A stretch of 38,300 nt of DNA from DATARH01 sp035570495 (lineage in GTDB: Bacteria > Pseudomonadota > Alphaproteobacteria > ATCC43930 > CGMCC-115725): NCBI GenBank assembly GCA_035570495.1, contig DATMLO010000045.1:1-38300 (forward strand). The letters run 5' to 3'. The notes beneath the pieces are model-generated. The model had not been told where the DNA came from and ran no database searches. It was given only the letters and a program-made list of their open reading frames with translations. Position 1 is the first letter of the stretch, and the number at the start of each line of letters is the position of its first letter. Made by a program: the position numbers and the translations under genes. Positions 15,188 to 23,793 of the stretch are shown here, piece after piece.

Positions 15188-15820
15188 TCAGCGTCTCGCC
15201 TGCCACTCCGCCAGCGACATGCGGTCCATCAGGAAGAGGTCGCTGGTGCGCGTATACCAGCCCTTGCCGTGCATGCGGCCGATCAGCCCGATCTTGTCGG
15301 TTTTGACGTAGAGCTTTTCCATGTCCATCAAATCGTCGCGAATATGGATGTGGATAACGCGGCCGACCTCCAACATCGAATTGCCGCCGAGCGACATACC
15401 GGTGATGCGCTTGCACTCAAAGCTCACCGGCGACTCGGCGATACGCGGCGGCTTGACCCCGGCGCATGGCGCGGCCGTCAGCTTGGCCGGGTCGAGCTCG
15501 CCGATCTCGTGCGGGAAATCGACGGCGCAGACGTTCATCCGCTCGGCCAGCGCCTCGTCAACCAGGTTGACGACAAACTCGCCGGTTTCGCGGATATTGG
15601 CCTCGGTATCCTTGTAGCCGCCCTCGGCGCCCTCGCCGTTGATGCCGAGCACCACCACCGGCGGGTTCGAGCTGACAGCGTTGAAGAAGCTGAACGGCGC
15701 GGCGTTGACATGGCCGTTCACATCCACCGTCGTCGCCAGCGCGATCGGCCGCGGCACGACGGTCGAGATCAAGAGCTTGTACCCGTCCTGCGCCGGCATC
15801 TTGCCGAGGTCGAAATGCAT
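15188..15820 (-). CDS. Flavin reductase-like domain protein (FMN-binding split barrel)
   Basis: The 210-residue protein matches the flavin-reductase-like FMN-binding split-barrel family (DIM6/NTAB type): VVPRPIALATTVDVNGHVNAAPFSFF near residues 21-46, NPPVVVLGIN, the RETGEFVVNL segment, and a C-terminal GRMHGKGWYTR. Such proteins bind FMN and either supply reduced flavin to a partner monooxygenase or act on their own substrate. The start at 15820 has AAGGA ten bases upstream. It lies 50 bp after the XRE/MmyB regulator gene on the same strand, the usual arrangement for a local regulator and its target. No partner oxygenase is adjacent; the luciferase-like enzyme at the left edge is far away. 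Confidence 0.88.
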   Translation of the reverse strand: MHFDLGKMPAQDGYKLLISTVVPRPIALATTVDVNGHVNAAPFSFFNAVSSNPPVVVLGINGEGAEGGYKDTEANIRETGEFVVNLVDEALAERMNVCAVDFPHEIGELDPAKLTAAPCAGVKPPRIAESPVSFECKRITGMSLGGNSMLEVGRVIHIHIRDDLMDMEKLYVKTDKIGLIGRMHGKGWYTRTSDLFLMDRMSLAEWQARR

Positions 15821-15870
15821 GGGCGTGATGTCCTTTGTCAGATAATGCTGGCGGCATAGTGCATGTGCCG

Positions 15871-16671
15871 CTAGCACGGCACCAGTATCGTCAGTTTGAC
15901 GTCGGCATGGCCGGCGAGCTCGAACGTGACCTGCTCGAAGGCGAGAAACCCGTCGCGCGGATGATTGAAGGTGCGTTCGCCACCCTCCCGGCCCAGCACG
16001 CCGTGCCGCTCCCACATCTGCGCAAAGTCGGGGCTGGCGCGGCGCAGCTCGTCGATCAGCCGGTGCAGCGCAGGGTCGTCGAGATGCGTGGCGCAATGCG
16101 CGCGGAATTCCGCCACAACCCGCCGGGCACGGAGTTCCCAATCGCAGATCAGCGAGCGAGCACCGGACGCGAGAAAGATGAAGCGCAAGAGATTGCGCTC
16201 GGCGCCGTCTTCCGGTGGCGCATCGAGCCAGCCGACAAAAAGACGCTCGGCTGCCGGGTTCCACGCCTGCGCGCTCCAGCTGCGGTCGAGCACATAGGCT
16301 GGCGTCCCGATCGCGGCGATGCAGGCGGCCACCGCGGCCGGCAGCCCGTCGTCATCGCCGGCGCCGGCATCGGGATCGCGCTTGCCGGCGAGCTCGAACA
16401 AATAGCTGCGCTGAGCCCGGTCGAGCCGCAATGCCCGGGCCAATCGCGCCAGCGCGCTCGGCGACACCGACACGTCGCGACCCTGCTCGATCCAGGTGTA
16501 CCAGGTCGTGCTGAGACCCGCGAGCTCGGCCAGCTCTTCGCGCCGCAGCCCCGGCGTGCGCCGTCGGCGCGCCGGTACCAGGCCAACCGAAGCCGGCGTG
16601 ACCCGCTCGCGCTGGGCGCGGATGAAATCGCCGAGCTCGCGCCGGCGTTCGAGAATGGTGTCGGTCGCCAT
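15871..16671 (-). CDS. XRE-family HTH transcriptional regulator with MmyB-like ligand domain
   Basis: The 266-residue protein has an N-terminal helix-turn-helix (about residues 35-85; TPGLRREELAELAGLSTTWY followed by WIEQGR), the exact signature of the MmyB-like subgroup, and a C-terminal PAS-like domain (about 105-265; VLDRSWSAQAWNPAAERLF) that in MmyB proteins binds a fatty acid or similar ligand. It is a DNA-binding regulator in the cytosol. The gene precedes the flavin reductase gene on the same strand, so it probably controls that gene and itself. An AT-rich stretch (16676-16715) directly upstream holds the only promoter-like bases in the region. ATG at 16671 is the natural start. Confidence 0.9.
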   Translation of the reverse strand: MATDTILERRRELGDFIRAQRERVTPASVGLVPARRRRTPGLRREELAELAGLSTTWYTWIEQGRDVSVSPSALARLARALRLDRAQRSYLFELAGKRDPDAGAGDDDGLPAAVAACIAAIGTPAYVLDRSWSAQAWNPAAERLFVGWLDAPPEDGAERNLLRFIFLASGARSLICDWELRARRVVAEFRAHCATHLDDPALHRLIDELRRASPDFAQMWERHGVLGREGGERTFNHPRDGFLAFEQVTFELAGHADVKLTILVPC

Positions 16672-16715
16672 GGTGTTAATATATACCAGGATAAAATTCC
16701 ATCTTAAACGGGTAG
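16672..16715 (-). promoter_or_regulatory. AT-rich putative promoter/operator of the XRE regulator
   Basis: Directly upstream of the regulator start lies a compact A/T-rich patch in a GC-rich setting. On the minus strand it reads through ATTTTATCC and TATATT (a plausible -10) close to the ATG. The short distance to the start suggests a leaderless or nearly leaderless transcript and possible autoregulation. No clear -35 box is visible. Confidence 0.35.
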
Positions 16716-16762
16716 TATCGCGTTGCTAGAAATCTCGCATGTCTCTGCCGCGACACCCGCGA

Positions 16763-16791
16763 TTGACAGAAAGGGACGCCGGGACTAGCGT
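16763..16791 (+). promoter_or_regulatory. Putative sigma70-type promoter of the ffh-rpsP operon
   Basis: A perfect TTGACA (16763-16768) is followed after 17 bases by TAGCGT (16786-16791), a weak -10 of the sort tolerated in high-GC alphaproteobacteria. It lies about 120 bp upstream of ffh in the only intergenic gap before the operon. Confidence 0.5.
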
Positions 16792-16911
16792 CCGGCCGCG
16801 TTCCCCGACGGAGCGTTCGCACCCTCCCGCTGATGGGAGGCGGCTGGCCCGCGAGTTTCGCGCGCCGGCTCGTTTTGTGTCGGAAGCGCAAGCGGAGTCT
16901 GGGAAGTAGGC

Positions 16912-18291
16912 ATGTTCGACACACTGAGCAATCGCCTCGGCGAAATCTTCGACCGGCTGCGCGGTCGCGGCGCGCTCTCTGAAGACGACGTCGCCGCCGC
17001 GATGCGCGAAATCCGCATCGCGCTGTTGGAGGCCGATGTCGCGCTGCCGGTGGTGCGCGACTTTATCGCCGGGGTGCGCGAGAAGGCGATCGGGCAGGAT
17101 GTGGTCCGCTCGGTGACGCCCGGCCAGATGGTGGTGAAGATCGTTCACGACCATCTCGTGCAGACGCTCGCGGGTGACGATGCCGGCGCTGCTCCCCCTG
17201 GGGCCGGGCTCGATCTAAATGCCCCCGCCCCAGTCGGCGTCATGCTGGTCGGGCTGCAAGGCTCGGGCAAGACAACAACCGCGGCCAAGCTCGCGCTTCG
17301 CCTCAAGAACCGCGAGCGTAAGAAGGTGCTGATGGCGTCGCTCGACGTGCAGCGGCCAGCCGCGCAGGAACAACTAGCACAGCTCGGCCGGCAAACCGGC
17401 GTCACCACCCTGCCGATCGTGGCCGGCGAGCGACCGGTCGCGATCACCAGGCGCGCGCTTGATGTCGCGCGTCGCGAGGGCTACGACGTGGTGATTTACG
17501 ACACCGCCGGCCGGCTCGCGATCAACGAGGAGCTGATGCTCGAAGTCGCCGCGGTGCGCGAGGCGGCGCAGCCCTATCAGACGATCCTCGTCGCCGATGC
17601 GATGACCGGCCAAGACGCGGTCAACGTCGCCAAGGCTTTTGGCGAGCGCGCCGGGGTCACCGGCATCGTGCTGACCCGCGTCGACGGCGACGCGCGCGGC
17701 GGCGCGGCGCTCTCGATGCGCGCGATCACCGGCAAGCCCCTCGTCTTTATGGGCGTGGGCGAAAAGATCGACGCGCTCGAACCGTTCCATCCCGAGCGCA
17801 TCGCCGGCCGCATCCTCGGCATGGGCGACATCGTCAGCCTCGTCGAAAAGGCCGCCGAGACCGCCGACCAGGAAGAGGCGGAAAAGCTCGCAAAAAAGCT
17901 CGAAAAGGGCAATTTCGACCTCGACGACCTCGCCGCACAGCTGCGCCAGCTGCGCCGCATGGGCGGGATGTCGTCGATGCTCGGCATGCTGCCCGGGATC
18001 GGCAAAATCAAGAAGCAGATCGACGCCGCGAATATCGATGAGACCGTCATCAAGCGGCAGGAAGCAATCATCGGCTCGATGACCCGCGCCGAACGCAAAA
18101 ATCCCAACCTGCTCAATGGGTCGCGGCGGCGGCGCATCGCCACCGGCTCCGGCACCACGGTGCCCGACGTGAACCGGTTAATGAAACAGTACCAGGACAT
18201 GTCCGGCATGATGAAGCGCATGAAAAAGCTCGGGCAGAAGGGGATGATGCGGCACGGAATGTCGGCGCTGATGCCCGGTGGTTTTCGCTAA
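16912..18291 (+). CDS. ffh: Signal recognition particle protein Ffh
   Basis: The 459-residue SRP54 homologue has the N domain, GLQGSGKTTTAAKLA (G1), DTAGRLAINEE (G3), TRVDGDARGG (G4 and closing loop), and a methionine-rich M domain from about residue 330 (MGGMSSMLGMLPG, then SGTTVPDVNRLMKQY) that binds 4.5S RNA and signal peptides. It delivers ribosome-nascent-chain complexes to FtsY, encoded at 11503 in this window. It is followed 47 bp later by rpsP, the standard alphaproteobacterial order. No frameshift or missing motif is seen. Confidence 0.98.
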   Translation: MFDTLSNRLGEIFDRLRGRGALSEDDVAAAMREIRIALLEADVALPVVRDFIAGVREKAIGQDVVRSVTPGQMVVKIVHDHLVQTLAGDDAGAAPPGAGLDLNAPAPVGVMLVGLQGSGKTTTAAKLALRLKNRERKKVLMASLDVQRPAAQEQLAQLGRQTGVTTLPIVAGERPVAITRRALDVARREGYDVVIYDTAGRLAINEELMLEVAAVREAAQPYQTILVADAMTGQDAVNVAKAFGERAGVTGIVLTRVDGDARGGAALSMRAITGKPLVFMGVGEKIDALEPFHPERIAGRILGMGDIVSLVEKAAETADQEEAEKLAKKLEKGNFDLDDLAAQLRQLRRMGGMSSMLGMLPGIGKIKKQIDAANIDETVIKRQEAIIGSMTRAERKNPNLLNGSRRRRIATGSGTTVPDVNRLMKQYQDMSGMMKRMKKLGQKGMMRHGMSALMPGGFR

Positions 18292-18338
18292 GTTCAACGA
18301 GTTATCGAGAAAGGCTGAGACGAGATGAGAGGGATCGC

Positions 18339-18695
18339 ATGAGCTTGAAAATCCGCCTGGCGCGCGGCGGGGCGAAAAAGCGGCCGTTCTATTCGATCGT
18401 CATCGCCGACGCGCGCAGCCCGCGCGACGGCCGGTTTATCGAGAAGGTCGGCACCTACAACCCGATGCTCGAACGCGACCACGCCGATCGCGTGACCCTG
18501 AAGGAAGAGCGGCTGAAGCATTGGCTCGGGGTCGGCGCCCAGCCGACGGAGCGCGTGGCGCGCTTCCTCGGCAATGCCGGCCTCGTCGCGAAACCGGAAG
18601 TCCGCGAGACCCCGACCAAGTCCGCGCCAAAGAAGAAGGCGCAGGAGCGCGCCAAGGCCGCTGAAGAGGCGGCCGGCGCCGCGGCTGGGAACTAG
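18339..18695 (+). CDS. rpsP: 30S ribosomal protein S16
   Basis: The 118-residue S16 begins with MSLKIRLARGGAKKRPFY, the universal N-terminus, and contains GRFIEKVGTYNP. The last 35 residues (KSAPKKKAQERAKAAEEAA) are a lysine/alanine-rich tail typical of alphaproteobacterial S16. An AGAGGG box precedes the ATG. S16 binds 16S rRNA early in 30S assembly. Downstream, rimM is separated by a palindromic repeat. Confidence 0.98.
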   Translation: MSLKIRLARGGAKKRPFYSIVIADARSPRDGRFIEKVGTYNPMLERDHADRVTLKEERLKHWLGVGAQPTERVARFLGNAGLVAKPEVRETPTKSAPKKKAQERAKAAEEAAGAAAGN

Positions 18696-18738
18696 CTGCG
18701 GCTAAGTCCCGATGACCATGCAGCCAACGCCTCCCGTC

Positions 18739-18818
18739 TCGTCACCCCCGCGAAAGCGGAGGTCCAGGGCGACCGCGCCGTCGCTTGCCCTGGATTCCCG
18801 CCGGCGCGGGAATGACGA
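18739..18818. repeat. Palindromic repeat between rpsP and the rimM core
   Basis: An 80-bp element is bounded by near-perfect inverted ends, TCGTCACCCCCGCG on the left and CGCGGGAATGACGA on the right (two mismatches). The inner arms CCAGGGCGAC and GTCGCTTGCCCTGG also pair. It stays open in the rimM frame. The GCGGGAATGAC end is shared with the repeat at 28892-29037. Confidence 0.8.
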
Positions 18819-18846
18819 TGTTGGAGCAAAGGACACGCGCGTCTGC

Positions 18847-19365
18847 ATGGGCGTCGTCGGCGCGCCGCACGGGGTGCGCGGCGCAATCAGGATCAAGAGC
18901 TTTACCGACGATCCCAGGGCCGTCGCGCAATATGGCGCGCTCGAAGACGAAAGCGGTGAGCGGCGCTTTACGCTGCACATCACCGGCACGGCCAACGGCG
19001 AGGGCATGGTGATCGCGCGGCTTTCGGGGGTCGCCGACCGCGATGCCGCCGAGGCCTTGCGGGGCCTGCGGCTCTACGCGCCGCGCGCGGCGCTGCCGGC
19101 GCCCGCCAAGGACGAGTTCTATCACGCCGATCTCATCGGCCTTGCGGCGCAGCTCGAAGACGGCACGACGCTCGGGACGGTGATCGCGGTGCACGATTTC
19201 GGCGCCGGGGATGTAATCGAGATCGCGCGCGATGCGGGGCAGCCAGTGCTGGTGCCGTTTACTCGCGCCGCCGTGCCCATCGTCGATATCGCCGGCGGCA
19301 AGGTCGTTGTCGATCCGCCGGAAGGGCTGCTCGATGCGCCGCGCCCGCAAGAGGTGCCGGCATGA
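18847..19365 (+). CDS. rimM: Ribosome maturation factor RimM
   Basis: RimM binds S19 and helps maturation of the 30S head. The core is clear: GVVGAPHGVRGAIRIKSFT at the N-terminus of the first barrel, then LRGLRLYAPRAAL and DEFYHADLIGL before the PRC-barrel, and a terminal VDPPEGLLD. Starting at ATG 18847 gives 172 residues, beginning almost on the first strand. In-frame ATGs at 18712 and 18718 would add about 45 residues, most of them translated from the palindromic repeat at 18739-18818. No convincing ribosome site decides between them (AAAGGA lies 13 bases before 18847, which is long). The stop overlaps the trmD start by 4 bp. Confidence 0.9.
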   Translation: MGVVGAPHGVRGAIRIKSFTDDPRAVAQYGALEDESGERRFTLHITGTANGEGMVIARLSGVADRDAAEALRGLRLYAPRAALPAPAKDEFYHADLIGLAAQLEDGTTLGTVIAVHDFGAGDVIEIARDAGQPVLVPFTRAAVPIVDIAGGKVVVDPPEGLLDAPRPQEVPA

Positions 19366-20087
19366 CCTGGCACGCGACCGTGTTGACAATCTTCCCAGAG
19401 ATGCTGCCGGGCCCCCTCGCCTATTCGCTCGCCGGCAAGGCGATGAATAATGGCGTCTGGGCGCTCGACACGGTCGATATTCGCGATTTCGCCACTGACA
19501 AGCACCGTTCGGTCGACGACGCGCCATTTGGCGGCGGGCCGGGTATGGTGCTGCGTCCCGACGTCCTTGACCGCGCGATCGCCGGCGCGGGCGGAATGGG
19601 GCCGCTCATCAACCTGTCGCCGCGCGGCAAGCCGTTGACCCAAGCGCGGGTGCGCGGCCTCGCTGCGGGGCCCGGCGTGCGCCTCATCTGCAGCCGCTTT
19701 GAGGGCGTCGATGAGCGCGTACTCGAAGAGAACGCCGTCGAGGATTTGAGCCTTGGCGACTTTGTGCTGTCGGGCGGCGAGCCCGCCGCAATCGCGCTGA
19801 TCGATGCGTGCGTGCGGCTGCTTCCAGGCGTCGTCGGCGCCGCCGAGACGCTCAACGAGGAGAGCTTCACCCAGGGGCTTCTCGAATACCCCCATTACAC
19901 CCGGCCGCAAGAGTGGCACGGGCGCATTGTTCCCGACACGCTGGTGTCGGGCGATCATGGACGGGTCCGCGCCTGGCGCCGGGCCCAGGCGGAGCTCCTG
20001 ACCCGGGAGCGCCGCCCCGATTTGTGGGAACGCTATTGCGCCGCGGAGTCGGAAAAGGCCGGCAGCGGACGGAGGATGGGACGATGA
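19362..20087 (+). CDS. trmD: tRNA (guanine-N1-)-methyltransferase
   Basis: The 241-residue SPOUT-class enzyme methylates G37 N1 in tRNAs that read CNN and some other codons. The motifs are ILTIFPEMLPG at the N-terminus, FGGGPGMVL, LICSRFEGVDERV and LSGGEPAA, which form the knotted AdoMet site. It overlaps rimM and rplS by 4 bp on each side (ATGA junctions), so the three are translationally coupled. Length and motifs are normal. Confidence 0.98.
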   Translation: MTWHATVLTIFPEMLPGPLAYSLAGKAMNNGVWALDTVDIRDFATDKHRSVDDAPFGGGPGMVLRPDVLDRAIAGAGGMGPLINLSPRGKPLTQARVRGLAAGPGVRLICSRFEGVDERVLEENAVEDLSLGDFVLSGGEPAAIALIDACVRLLPGVVGAAETLNEESFTQGLLEYPHYTRPQEWHGRIVPDTLVSGDHGRVRAWRRAQAELLTRERRPDLWERYCAAESEKAGSGRRMGR

Positions 20088-20488
20088 ACCTGTTGCAAAC
20101 CCTCGAACAAGAGCAGCTCGAAAAGCTCAAGGCCCAGCGCGGCGTACCGCGTTTCGACCCCGGCGACACGGTGCGGGTTTCCGTGAAGGTCGTCGAAGGC
20201 GAGCGCGAACGCATCCAGGCGTTCGAGGGCGTCTGCATCGCCCGCAAGAACGCCGGGATCAACTCGAACTTCACGCTGCGCAAGATCAGCTATGGCGAGG
20301 GCGTCGAGCGCATCTTCCCGCTTTATTCGCCGCGCATCACTGCGATCGAGGTCATCCGCCGCGGCGCCGTACGGCGCGCCAAGCTTTATTACCTGCGCGG
20401 CCGCACCGGTAAGGCCGCGCGCATCGCCGAGCGCTCGCGTGATCAGCTACGCCGAGAGGCCGAAGCTGCCGCCGCTGCCGAAAAGTGA
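20084..20488 (+). CDS. rplS: 50S ribosomal protein L19
   Basis: The 134-residue L19 has FDPGDTVRVSVKV, ERIQAFEGVCIARK, the FTLRKISYGEGVER block and the C-terminal RRAKLYYLRGRTGKAARI. I start it at 20084, where GGAGG precedes the ATG and the ATG overlaps the trmD stop; the frame is open further upstream only by chance. L19 sits at the 30S-50S interface. Only 19 bp separate it from leuC, so transcription probably continues. Confidence 0.97.
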   Translation: MNLLQTLEQEQLEKLKAQRGVPRFDPGDTVRVSVKVVEGERERIQAFEGVCIARKNAGINSNFTLRKISYGEGVERIFPLYSPRITAIEVIRRGAVRRAKLYYLRGRTGKAARIAERSRDQLRREAEAAAAAEK

Positions 20489-20507
20489 TTTTGTAGGAGT
20501 CTGCCCG

Positions 20508-21923
20508 ATGCCCCAACCCCGCACGCTATTCGATAAGATCTGGGATGCGCATGTCATCGCCCCGCAAGGCGAAGGCACCTACCTCATCTATATCGACCTG
20601 CATCTGATCCATGAGGTAACGACACCGCAGGCCTTCGAGGGGCTGAAGCTCGCGGGCCGCAAGGTGCGGCGTCCCGACAAGACGATTGCGGTCTCCGACC
20701 ACAACATCCCGACCACCAATCGCGCCGCCGGCGTCTCAGGCATCGAGGAACCCGACTCGCTGCTCCAGGTCCAGACGCTCGAACGCAACGTCAAGGAATT
20801 CGGCGTCCCCTATTTCCCGATCACCAGCCTCGATCAAGGCATCGTCCATGTCATCGGGCCGGAGCAGGGCCTTTCGCAGCCCGGCATGACCATCGTCTGC
20901 GGCGACAGCCACACCGCGACGCATGGAGCGATGGGCGCGCTGGCCTTTGGCATCGGCACCTCGGAGGTCGAGCACGTGCTCGCCACGCAGACGCTCATTC
21001 AGGCGCCGGCCAAGAACATGCTGATCAAGGTCGAGGGCTCGCTTGGCACCGGGGTCAGCTCAAAGGACGTGATCCTCGCGATCATCGCCAAGATCGGCAC
21101 GGCCGGCGGCACCGGCCATGTCTTCGAATACGCCGGCAGCACCTTCCGCGACATGTCGATGGAAGCCCGCATGACGGTCTGCAACATGTCGATCGAGGCC
21201 GGCGCCCGCGCCGGGCTGGTCGCGCCGGACGAGAAGACCTTCGCCTATATGATGGGCCGGCCGTATTCGCCGAAAGGCGCCGCCTGGGAGCAGGCGCTCG
21301 CCTATTGGAGGACCCTGCCGAGCGATCCCGGCTCGACCTATGACAAGGAAGCGCATCTCAGCGCCGCCGATATCGCGCCGCATGTCACCTGGGGCACCAA
21401 CCCCGAGATGGCCGCGCCGGTCACCGGCCGTGTGCCCGATCCGGCACAGATCGACGATCCGCTGCGTCGTGCCGCCGTCGAGCGCGCGCTGCAATATATG
21501 CAGCTCTCGCCCAACACGCGGCTCGAAGACGTGCCGGTGCAGCGGGTCTTTATCGGCTCCTGCACCAACAGCCGGATCGAGGACCTGCGCGCGGCCGCCG
21601 CAGTAGCCAAGGGCCGCAAGGTGGCCGCCGGCGTTGTCGCGCTGGTCGTGCCGGGTTCCGGCCACGTTAAGCACCAGGCCGAGGAAGAAGGCCTCGACCG
21701 CATCTTTGTCGAGGCCGGGTTCGAGTGGCGCGACGCCGGCTGCTCGATGTGCATGTCGATGAACAACGACAAGGCGATGAACGGCGAACGCGTCGCCACC
21801 ACCTCGAACCGCAATTTCGAGGGCCGGCAGGGCAAGAACGCGAAGTCGCATCTGATGGGCCCGGCGATGGCCGCGGCCGCTGCGGTCACCGGCAAGCTCA
21901 GCGACGTGCGGCAATTGGGTTAG
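20508..21923 (+). CDS. leuC: 3-isopropylmalate dehydratase large subunit
   Basis: The 471-residue aconitase-family subunit isomerises 2- to 3-isopropylmalate in leucine synthesis. The 4Fe-4S ligands are Cys352 in GSCTNS and Cys412 and Cys415 in CSMC. CGDSHTATHGA and SHLMGPAMAAAAA are also conserved. A TAGGAG box sits eight bases before the ATG. It is followed by leuD after 12 bp and leuB after that. Joining to the rplS end is common in alphaproteobacteria, and no leucine leader peptide or T-box is seen. Confidence 0.98.
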   Translation: MPQPRTLFDKIWDAHVIAPQGEGTYLIYIDLHLIHEVTTPQAFEGLKLAGRKVRRPDKTIAVSDHNIPTTNRAAGVSGIEEPDSLLQVQTLERNVKEFGVPYFPITSLDQGIVHVIGPEQGLSQPGMTIVCGDSHTATHGAMGALAFGIGTSEVEHVLATQTLIQAPAKNMLIKVEGSLGTGVSSKDVILAIIAKIGTAGGTGHVFEYAGSTFRDMSMEARMTVCNMSIEAGARAGLVAPDEKTFAYMMGRPYSPKGAAWEQALAYWRTLPSDPGSTYDKEAHLSAADIAPHVTWGTNPEMAAPVTGRVPDPAQIDDPLRRAAVERALQYMQLSPNTRLEDVPVQRVFIGSCTNSRIEDLRAAAAVAKGRKVAAGVVALVVPGSGHVKHQAEEEGLDRIFVEAGFEWRDAGCSMCMSMNNDKAMNGERVATTSNRNFEGRQGKNAKSHLMGPAMAAAAAVTGKLSDVRQLG

Positions 21924-21935
21924 GAGACGCCACGA

Positions 21936-22568
21936 ATGGACAAATTCACCACCCTCACCGGCGTCGCGGCGCCGATGCCGATCGTCAATCTCGACACCGA
22001 CAAGATCTTCCCGGCGATCTACCTCAAGACGATCAAGCGCACTGGCCTCGCGCAATGGCTGTTCCAGGAAATCCGCTTCAAGCCGGACGGCTCGGAGAAC
22101 CCGGATTTCGTGCTCAATCAGGCGCCGTATCGCCAGGCAAAAATCCTCGTCGGCGCGGACAATTTCGGCTGCGGGTCGAGCCGCGAGCACGCGCCCTGGG
22201 CGCTCCTGGATTTCGGTATCCGCTGCGTGATCGCGCCGAGCTTTGCCGACATTTTCTATAACAACTGCTTCAAGAACGGGATTTTGCCGATCGCGGTGCC
22301 GAAGGAAATCTGCGACGAGCTGATGGAAGACGCCAAGAAAGGCGCCAACGCGGTCATGACGATCGATCTCGACAGCCAGACGATCTCGCGCCCGGACGGT
22401 GAGACGGTGCATTTCGAGCTCGACGCGTTCCGCAAGCATTGCCTGATCAATGGGCTCGACGATATCGGCCTCACCGAGGCGAAGAACGCCGATATCGGGA
22501 GCTATGAGACGAAGGCGCAGCTCGAACGCCCATGGCAGTTCGGGATGACGCAGAAGGCGGGCGCCTAA
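21936..22568 (+). CDS. leuD: 3-isopropylmalate dehydratase small subunit
   Basis: The 210-residue small subunit has DTDKIFPAIYLKTIKRTG in the first 35 residues, NFGCGSSREHAPWAL, the substrate-binding loop, and FYNNCFKNGILP. It pairs with LeuC to form the active heterodimer. It lies 12 bp after leuC and 3 bp before leuB, with an AGGAG box before its start. Length is normal. Confidence 0.98.
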   Translation: MDKFTTLTGVAAPMPIVNLDTDKIFPAIYLKTIKRTGLAQWLFQEIRFKPDGSENPDFVLNQAPYRQAKILVGADNFGCGSSREHAPWALLDFGIRCVIAPSFADIFYNNCFKNGILPIAVPKEICDELMEDAKKGANAVMTIDLDSQTISRPDGETVHFELDAFRKHCLINGLDDIGLTEAKNADIGSYETKAQLERPWQFGMTQKAGA

Positions 22569-22571
22569 GTC

Positions 22572-23687
22572 GTGGCCCAGACCCATTCCAACCGTTCGGT
22601 CCTCGTTCTGCCTGGCGACGGCATCGGCCCCGAGATCATGCGCGAAGTCATGCGAGTGATGGAGTTCTTCGACAAAAAGCGCATCGCCAGTTTTGAGGTC
22701 AGCGAGGGGCTGGTCGGCGGCAGCGCCTACGACGCCGACGGCGTGCCGCTGACCGACGCGACCCTGGCCCGGGCGCAGGCAGCGGACGCAGTGCTGTTCG
22801 GCTCGGTCGGCGGCCCGAAATGGGAGACGCTGCCGTTCGAGCTGCAGCCCGAGCGCGGCCTTCTCAAGCTGCGCAAGGAGATGGACCTCTTCGCCAACTT
22901 GCGCCCGGCGCAGGTTTTTGAGGCGCTGGCCGATGCCTCCAGCCTCAAGCGCGATCTGGTCGCCGGCCTCGACCTCTTGATCGTCCGCGAGCTGACCGGC
23001 GGCATCTATTTTGGCGACCCGCGCGGGATCGAAACCATGCCCGACGGCACGCGCCGTGGCATCAACACCGAAGTCTACACCGAAGCCGAGATCGAGCGCG
23101 TCGTGCGCGCCGGGTTCGAGCTGGCCCAGAAGCGCGCCAAGAAACTCTGCGAGGTCGACAAGGCCAATGTCATGGAGTCAGGGATCCTGTGGCGCGAAGT
23201 CGCAAACCGCGTCCGGCCCGACTACCCCGACGTCGAGCTCTCGTTCATGTATGCCGACAACTGTGCGATGCAGCTGGTGCGCGCGCCAAAGCAGTTCGAT
23301 GTCATCGTTACCAGCAACCTGTTCGGCGATCTGTTGTCGGATTGCGCGGCGATGCTGACCGGCTCGCTCGGCATGCTCCCATCCGCGTCACTTGGCGCGG
23401 CAGATGCCAGCGGCCGGCGCAAGGCCCTCTACGAGCCGGTGCACGGCAGCGCGCCCGACATCGCCGGGCAGAATGTCGCCAACCCGCTCGCCTGCGTCCT
23501 CAGCTTCGCGATGATGCTGCGCTATTCGTTCGATCTCGGCGATGAGGCCGATCTGGTCGAGAAGGCCGTGCGCGACACGCTCGGCGCCGGCATCCGCACC
23601 GGTGATATCGCCCGCGCCGGCGAGACCCGGATCTCGACCCGCTCGATGGGTGACGCGGTGCTCGACCAACTGGCGCGGGCGATCTAG
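22572..23687 (+). CDS. leuB: 3-isopropylmalate dehydrogenase
   Basis: The 371-residue beta-decarboxylating dehydrogenase uses NAD to oxidise 3-isopropylmalate. Motifs are LPGDGIGPEIM at the N-terminus, VRELTGGIYFG, NVMESGILWR, SFMYADNCAMQL, NLFGDLLSDCAAMLTGS, and EPVHGSAPDIAG for NAD binding. It starts with GTG at 22572. The end of the leu operon is marked by a strong hairpin terminator at 23736. An acyltransferase frame from the opposite strand appears to run into its 3' end only because of a frameshift. Confidence 0.98.
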   Translation: MAQTHSNRSVLVLPGDGIGPEIMREVMRVMEFFDKKRIASFEVSEGLVGGSAYDADGVPLTDATLARAQAADAVLFGSVGGPKWETLPFELQPERGLLKLRKEMDLFANLRPAQVFEALADASSLKRDLVAGLDLLIVRELTGGIYFGDPRGIETMPDGTRRGINTEVYTEAEIERVVRAGFELAQKRAKKLCEVDKANVMESGILWREVANRVRPDYPDVELSFMYADNCAMQLVRAPKQFDVIVTSNLFGDLLSDCAAMLTGSLGMLPSASLGAADASGRRKALYEPVHGSAPDIAGQNVANPLACVLSFAMMLRYSFDLGDEADLVEKAVRDTLGAGIRTGDIARAGETRISTRSMGDAVLDQLARAI

Positions 23688-23735
23688 CCGCAGCTCCGAT
23701 CCCCGAGGGCTGGAGAGGCCGTGAGCCGAGTATGA

Positions 23736-23755
23736 GGCCGCATGCGGCCGTTTTT
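23736..23755 (+). terminator. Rho-independent terminator of the leuCDB operon
   Basis: GGCCG (23736-23740) pairs with CGGCC (23745-23749) around a CATG loop, and the stem is followed by GTTTTT. It lies 48 bp after the leuB stop and works only in the plus direction, since the other strand has no T-run after the stem. Confidence 0.75.
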
Positions 23756-23793
23756 CCGCAGGCCACAAAGGCCAAAAGACGAGTGGAGGAATC

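Noticed and set aside
16912..18291. Possible 4.5S RNA gene next to ffh
   Set aside because: No SRP Alu/S-domain-like stem with GGAA tetraloop was seen in the flanks.
20489..20507. Leucine leader peptide or attenuator before leuC
   Set aside because: Only 19 bases lie between rplS and leuC, too short for an attenuator.
21060..22586. Long minus-strand open frame antisense to leuC and leuD
   Set aside because: High-GC antisense artefact; leuC and leuD are complete and conserved.
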